Of a stretch of 64,000 nt of DNA, positions 59,025 through 64,000 are shown in pieces (the first letter of the stretch is position 1; each line of letters begins with the position of its first letter). The position numbers were made by a program, and so were the translations under genes. The notes beneath the pieces are model-generated. The model saw only the letters and a list, made by a program, of their open reading frames with translations. It was not told where the DNA came from and ran no database searches. Location of the stretch: positions 748,694-812,693 of the forward strand of contig NW_024468511.1 in NCBI RefSeq assembly GCF_001632365.1, given 5' to 3'. Source of the DNA: Laetiporus sulphureus 93-53 (taxonomy: Eukaryota; Basidiomycota; Agaricomycetes; Polyporales; Laetiporaceae).

Positions 59025-59689
59025 ATGCAAGCTCCAACTCCACAGCCTGACTACCCTCTTTTGCAACAAAGTCTGACGACAGCAGCAGAGCAACTAGCTC
59101 TGTTTGCAAATATACCTCAACACAATGACATCATGGTAGTGATGCAACAGATCCATGCCACGATACAGCAGATGAATGGCACGATAGAGCAGATGAATGG
59201 CAGAATAACTAACCTTGAGAACACCCTGAACCAGTTCAAAGTGCAGGTTGAGGGGCGGTTCAACCAAGTTGAGGAGAGGTTCAACCAAATCGGGGGGAGA
59301 TTCGACCAATTGGCTGGCAAGGTTGACAATATGTATGGCTTACGATTTATCTCAAGCGATATCTTCTTACTCATGATTCTTGTTCAGTGTCAGAATGCTG
59401 CCGACCATGCTCCACAATGCACCCCTGCGCATGAATGGCCCTCTGCAATATCCATCAGAAGTTGATGATAGATTCCCCAAGACTGAACTACAGCTCACAG
59501 AATTGACTGGTATGAAGGATTTCCGTGCAGTTGTATATTATTCTCTCATTAGTCTTCATTTATCTTTCAGCCAATGATGCTAATCATGTGCTCCTTGCCT
59601 TGGGTATGGAGGTGCCGCAAGGAGCAGATGTCGTGCGGAAGCGTCAGCTGATAGCCGACTATCTGGGTTGCGGCGAGACAGTTGTGTGA
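59025..59689 (+). CDS. Small coiled-coil protein, uncharacterised
   Basis: Three exons join in phase: 59025-59332, 59388-59509 and 59571-59689, giving 182 residues. Residues ~35-103 form a repeating coiled coil: MVVMQQIHATIQQMNGTIEQ is followed by NGRITNLENTLNQFKVQVEG and then three near-repeats of the form RFNQVEE / RFNQIGG / RFDQLAG. The remaining part includes NAPLRMNGPLQYPSEV and a C-terminal ADVVRKRQLIADYLGCGETV. Similar short proteins with Q-x-N-G-x-(I/L) heptads and a R-x-x-I-x-x-Y-L-G ending occur in Agaricomycetes but have no known function. The start at 59025 was preferred over upstream in-frame ATG codons because the family usually begins just before the Pro-rich segment APTPQPDYPLL. 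Confidence 0.7.
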
Positions 59690-60175
59690 TTGTGGCCTTC
59701 GGCGGGTCCTATATAGTGCATGAGGCTCTTCCGATCGCACAATCCTCCTCTCCACCTGTAACTTATGTCTTTTGTGGTTCCGTCATGTCGTCTTGGTCTT
59801 CTGTATAACTTCGCACGTTATCTGTAATTTTTGATGAATTAACTCGCAGCACTGTTGCCGAATAGTTCATGAGCCTAAGATGCACAGATGAAGCCTCCTA
59901 AGTCAACAAGTTTTGCCGCTACTCGACCCGTCGACGGAGAGTCGTATGCTCTGTGTATCCTCAGCGCATGAAGCCGAAGACGCTGCTAAGTGGCTTTCAT
60001 GCGATCACGGACGAATGCAAGGTCTAACCAGCGGAAACGTTGCTGTCCTATAGCGATCGGTGATAAACGTAGATACTAGTACGGATATTCACCACGTATG
60101 ACACCATTTCCTTGGTATCGAGATGCTTGTTCCGTTCAAGTCTGTATTCAAGCAAGGACTGCGCCCAGCCTTTCG
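59690..60175. other. Intergenic
   Basis: 3' flank of the coiled-coil gene and of the dehydratase relic. Nothing recognised. Confidence 0.4.
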
Positions 60176-61043
60176 CTAAGCTCCCATCACACTTCCTCGG
60201 TTCTGATCTTCAACGAGCGACTTCGCTGCCTTCAAGTCGGCCTCGACCATCTCCTTCATCAGTGAGTCGAAGCCGACCTTGCGCTTCCAGCCAAGCAGGC
60301 ATTCGACATTTGCAGCGTTTCCGAGCAGAGGGCTAATGGAAGGGAGGTCATGTCAACCTGAAAGTTGACGAGCACCTTGCCCGTCTCACGTCGACGCCGT
60401 CCTGAAACGTCCCAGAACCCACACCATCTGCCACATGGTTGTCAGCGAACATCGCGGTGAATACGACATGGCCACTACTTGATATCCATGCCCAGCAGGC
60501 CAAAGGCCTTCGACGTCTGGTGGAAGCACACGTCGTTGTCGAGCCCGCAGGTCCAGATCGCGTCCAGTCCGTCGATATCGCCCGTGTACTCGGCCATCTC
60601 GAACGAGACCTTGACGTGCGACTGCGCGCCGATATTATATACCCGGTCGGCTGCACCTGCGCGATGAGTGTACGAGGTTCGTGCTGTCGCTCAGGTCGCC
60701 GTAGTGTAGCTGGAACTTGTTGGCTCCTGCGGGAGGTGAGCGGCGAGCGAAATTAGCACGGGCTAGGACGTACGTTCGCGCTGGTCCTCGCGGAGATGAC
60801 ACAGACGGCTCGCGTTGAAGCTTGAAGAGCGACAGATGATGCTGTGTACCTCGTAGCCTTTCGAGAGGAGCAGCGCGGTCCTGAAGTGCTTATAAGCTCA
60901 ACATCTTGCCCGGTGATACCTATATGAGCAGCAATCATCAGCACCGTCAATCCTGCCCTCGGACACACGAGCAATTCACCAGAGATGAGTGTGACCTTGC
61001 GTTTGTGGCATTCCAGGGGAAGGGACAAGTTCAATTTCGACAA
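60176..61043 (-). pseudogene. GDP-mannose 4,6-dehydratase relic
   Basis: GDP-mannose 4,6-dehydratase makes GDP-4-keto-6-deoxymannose, the precursor of GDP-fucose. Recognisable pieces, in order on the minus strand: TLISGITGQD (cofactor motif), [107 protein letters not shown] and MKEMVEADLKAAKSLV. They lie in different frames without usable introns between several of them. A base is missing near 60670 (CTCGTACACTCATCGC, where CACCTCATC is expected) and another shift lies just after. The central part with the catalytic Tyr and Lys is deleted. Enzyme identity is firm; loss of function is near certain. Confidence 0.82.
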
Positions 61044-62470
61044 CGGCGAGAATGGAATAGGGACGTCGGGATCTGAGACACGGGAGGAGTGGTCGGGGAG
61101 GTATCAAGATTCAAGACAAGCTTTCTATTACATGGCGTCGACTGTGCGCTTTATGGGCGTCTCCGGGGACGCCTGCTCGGCGTCAAGCGCATCGATGCAA
61201 TAAATCAGGGTGGACCTTTGTTCAGGGACGCCGATGAGGGGGAGCAGGCGGCGAGCAGGTGAAGAGGGATGCCAGCAGGCATCGCCGATTGCCGAGATCG
61301 GCGACGGAACATTTATCTGTAATTACCCGATCAAAAGTCATGACTCCGCCATTCGCCGAACATTTCCCGCCGCCTGCCTTACAGGGGACGCGAAGCTCCC
61401 GCAATCCGGTCCTCAGGCCTCATCTCTAGCTAGGGGCCCGTGCACTGCAGCAAGCGAATCCTCAGCTACGACCGCTTAAGAGATTACACCGGCGCATCTA
61501 AGCGGATTGCACGTAACGAACCAACCCTTCGCAAGCACACCTACGCACGGCACCAGCAAGTACTGTGTCCTAGGATATTCGAATTAGCACACCATGTAGG
61601 TTTCTCGACGAAAGGACTGACTCTGCACAAGGAAGAGGCAGCTCTGTATCACTCATCAATCTACATGCAACCGAGCAGTGGCTTACTTGAACATATCCTG
61701 AGCACAGATACTAGTCATACCTTGTGAGTTCATGCATTCCAGGAGGCGACTTGCACTGTGGCCTGGAGACCCAGCAGCTGATCCTCGGCTGTACGACTGT
61801 ACATCGTATGGAGAAGTCTGTGGGCGGATAGATAAGATAGCCCAGCAATACGCGGTAGGAAACCTGCGTTCCGGACTTTGTTGCGCGCTGTTCCTGCCGA
61901 TGTAACGCGTGTTGAACGCGCACGAGAAACGCAACCGTCGCGTTTCCTGTGCAAACAAGTGCTAGGTTCGCCACAAGCAGCGTTGACACTACGTAGCACA
62001 ACAAATTTATTCCTCCCCCTACTGACGAATCGATGACAGCTCAAGACGACATCTGCTAGCGTAAAAGGTACATCGCACAAATACATATAGCACGTCATCG
62101 TGTAACTACTACTAGTAAGGCCGGAAGGCGGAGAACGGAAAAAGCATGAACAAGTAAAAGCTACAACATTCAATCGAAAGTGTATATCTGAAGCAGCAAT
62201 GGGTGGGTAACCAGCAAATGGGACGCACAACGATCGATGAAGGTGAAGGGATGTAGACAGCAGTTTAATATCCGTCACGATGTCGGACAGGGACTTAGGA
62301 GGCAAAACCACAGGAAGGAACGTTGGACGGCAGGACGTGGAAGCGTTAGCGTAAGGTATGGATCGCAAAAGTCAGCATAACGAGCGGCAAGAAGGCACAC
62401 CAGCACAGCACGGTCTAGTCCTTCCTCATCTCCCCACACCCGACATAGACGCAGCACAGACTTTTGCCGT
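61044..62470. other. Intergenic, no gene recognised
   Basis: About 1.4 kb between the dehydratase relic and the gene at the right edge. Open frames occur on both strands without domain or splice support; the right part is probably the 3' flank of the edge gene. Confidence 0.45.
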
Positions 62471-64000
62471 TCAGTGATAGTGCGGCACCGGCGCGCCAGT
62501 CAGCCCGCCGACGACCACCGCACAGACAGCGAATGCAATCAACGCGCTCCGAACCACAATTTCCCACTGCGCACGCGTTACCACCGGGCTGAGCACCGGG
62601 GTGAGCGGCACCGCGAAGGCAGGGACCGAGGGCATCTTGCGGAACTGCTTGTTCCGTGAAGCTGTTTCGTCAGTATCCACCTCCACATTCTCCTTCTCAA
62701 ACTCATCAGGTTCCTCGGCTGTCGGGATAGAGGCTACCTGCGAAGCGTCAACAGCGGTAGACGTGGTCGCCGCAGGGAATGTGAACGCAGACGCCGCTAC
62801 CGGCGAACCCGCCACCGTCACCGTCGGCGACGGCGCAAGCGGGCTGCTTGCGACGCCCCACCCAATACCCCATCCCTCCTTCTCCTTCTCGCCATCCCGA
62901 TCATGCTCGATCTCCCGCTCGATGTGCACTCGCACGACATTCTCCGGGCTGCACTTCGTCTGCCACCTAGCCAACACCGCGCGCGGGCCGAAGCTGGACT
63001 CTTGCGGCTGCGCAAAGCGTACGCGCCTCTCACCGTCAGGCAAATGCCTCGAGTATGCTGGCGGCGCCCTACGCTCCCCTCGGTATTTGCCCGAAGCAAA
63101 TCTAGGGCGGTGCTGTGGCAACGCGTCGAAGTCGAAAGGGTCCATCGGCTGGCGCGCCGCGATCCCACGCGGGTTCTGCGCCTCAAGATCCAGCTCGCCG
63201 TCCTTCTTCTTTGTCGCCTCCTCGAACGAGAACGGGTGAATAAACGCTGCTGTTGCGTTTAGCTCCTCCTCCTCGCTTCCGACGTAGTCAGGCCACATCG
63301 GCACGCCGCGCATACCGTACCCAGGACCAGGAAAGGACGCCATCGCAGGACCTTCGGGACATGGGTGCGAATCGTAGAAAGCGTCAGAGATCTCGATGCA
63401 CGGCTCAGAGGCGTCGTTGTCTTCGTATCCTCTGCCATGCGCATCTTCCTCATCAGAGGGCTCAAGTGCATCCGAGATCGACACCAGGGAAGATACACGA
63501 GAAACATGCCGCTCTTCAGCGCCGGAGCGGCGCGATGTATGGGTCATGGCACGCTGCGGAGGCCTGATAGAGCTTTCCTCGGACCAGCGGGAAGTAGTGA
63601 TGATTTGCAGTCGCGGCGGAGCAGTTTCGGTATGGAGACCGTTCTTTAGAACTTCATCGACCGCAGGAGGACAGATGACCGGCCGCGGGGCACTGATATC
63701 TGGAATCGAACGGCGTTGTGGTCGGCGGAATGGATTTAGCTGGGAAATACCAGGAGCGGCGGGCGCAGGCCTAGACGCGAAAAGAGAAGTAACGGACGCG
63801 CTAGGTGACGGGTGCGGCTGAGGATCCGAGATAGGCGGGCGCACGAGCTCAAACGAGCGCAACTGGCGGAGATCGCCGAAAACGTATATCATCATGCAGA
63901 CCTGCACAGTAAATGTATCGGTAAGAGCGTCCTTGAAGGAGAAATATTTCACGTACCCCGTACATCGCAGAGATGAAAATCGTTAATCCAAGCCACATAC
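62471..64000 (-). CDS. Membrane protein of unknown function, N-terminus beyond window
   Basis: Partial gene. Exon 63901-62471 joins in phase to an upstream exon that runs from 63957 to the window edge. The upstream part ends in a hydrophobic helix (WLGLTIFISAMYG) that continues as VCMMIYVFGDLRQL. The body of ~420 residues is polar, disordered, rich in Pro, Ser, Arg and Glu, with acidic patches (DALEPSDEEDAHGRGYEDND). It ends in a second hydrophobic helix, IVVRSALIAFAVCAVVVGGL, followed by only about nine residues. I do not recognise the family. Membrane helices at both ends around a long disordered loop are the only clear structural feature. Confidence 0.6.

Noticed and set aside
60176..61043. 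Functional GDP-mannose dehydratase with many small introns
   Set aside because: Several frame changes have no GT-AG sites and the catalytic region is absent, so a relic is the better reading.
1..64000. CRISPR arrays, rRNA or tRNA genes, bacterial-type operons
   Set aside because: No regular direct-repeat array, no rRNA sequence and no convincing tRNA cloverleaf were seen; spliced genes show a eukaryotic genome. tRNA detection by eye is weak, and a tRNA scan would settle it.

Overview
The window is nuclear DNA of a filamentous basidiomycete, most likely an Agaricomycete. Genes lie on both strands and are split by many short introns (mostly 45-65 bp). I rebuilt nearly every gene by joining exons across GT-AG junctions and checking phase; exon sums were divisible by three where I report a protein length. 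The proteins are fungal, and two belong to the basidiomycete-expanded seven-helix membrane protein group (DUF6533-like).

Left part (1-17.5 kb), accessory in character. The 5' end of a non-LTR retrotransposon ORF1 runs off the left edge. Then come a DHA2-type MFS transporter (2.2-4.4 kb), an intact AYR1-like short-chain dehydrogenase (5.3-6.6 kb), a 338-bp foldback element (6.9-7.25 kb), a seven-helix membrane protein with very small exons (9-11 kb), a second SDR copy that has lost one base in its catalytic tyrosine codon (13.1-14.4 kb), and a second seven-helix protein (15.9-17.4 kb). Long gene-free stretches separate them.

Central part (18-38 kb), mostly housekeeping. It holds an acyl-CoA ligase of the 4-coumarate-CoA ligase type, a Sec14-like lipid-transfer protein, V-ATPase subunit d, an alpha/beta hydrolase, an uncharacterised protein with nucleotidyltransferase motifs, a ZCCHC10-like zinc-knuckle protein, the V-ATPase proteolipid c, a small uncharacterised protein, mitochondrial ribosomal protein L6, an Arc1/EMAPII tRNA-binding protein, a histone-fold protein and an Hsp20.

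Right part (38-64 kb). A 465-bp MITE flanked by TA lies beside a damaged RecQ-like helicase. Then follow Sgf29 (SAGA), translin, Sen1, an Ecm16/DHX37 DEAH helicase, an M3-family oligopeptidase with a mitochondrial-type presequence, a small coiled-coil protein, the relic of a GDP-mannose 4,6-dehydratase, and a membrane protein cut by the right edge. Translin and Sen1 are divergent over a 353-bp shared promoter that holds a perfect 25-bp palindrome; Sen1 and Ecm16 converge with 180 bp between them.

I see no cluster that forms a new multi-gene system. The most unusual signals are microexons of 6-10 nt needed to complete conserved motifs, single-base losses that fall on catalytic codons in two otherwise well-preserved genes, a GC-AG intron, and the palindromic promoter.
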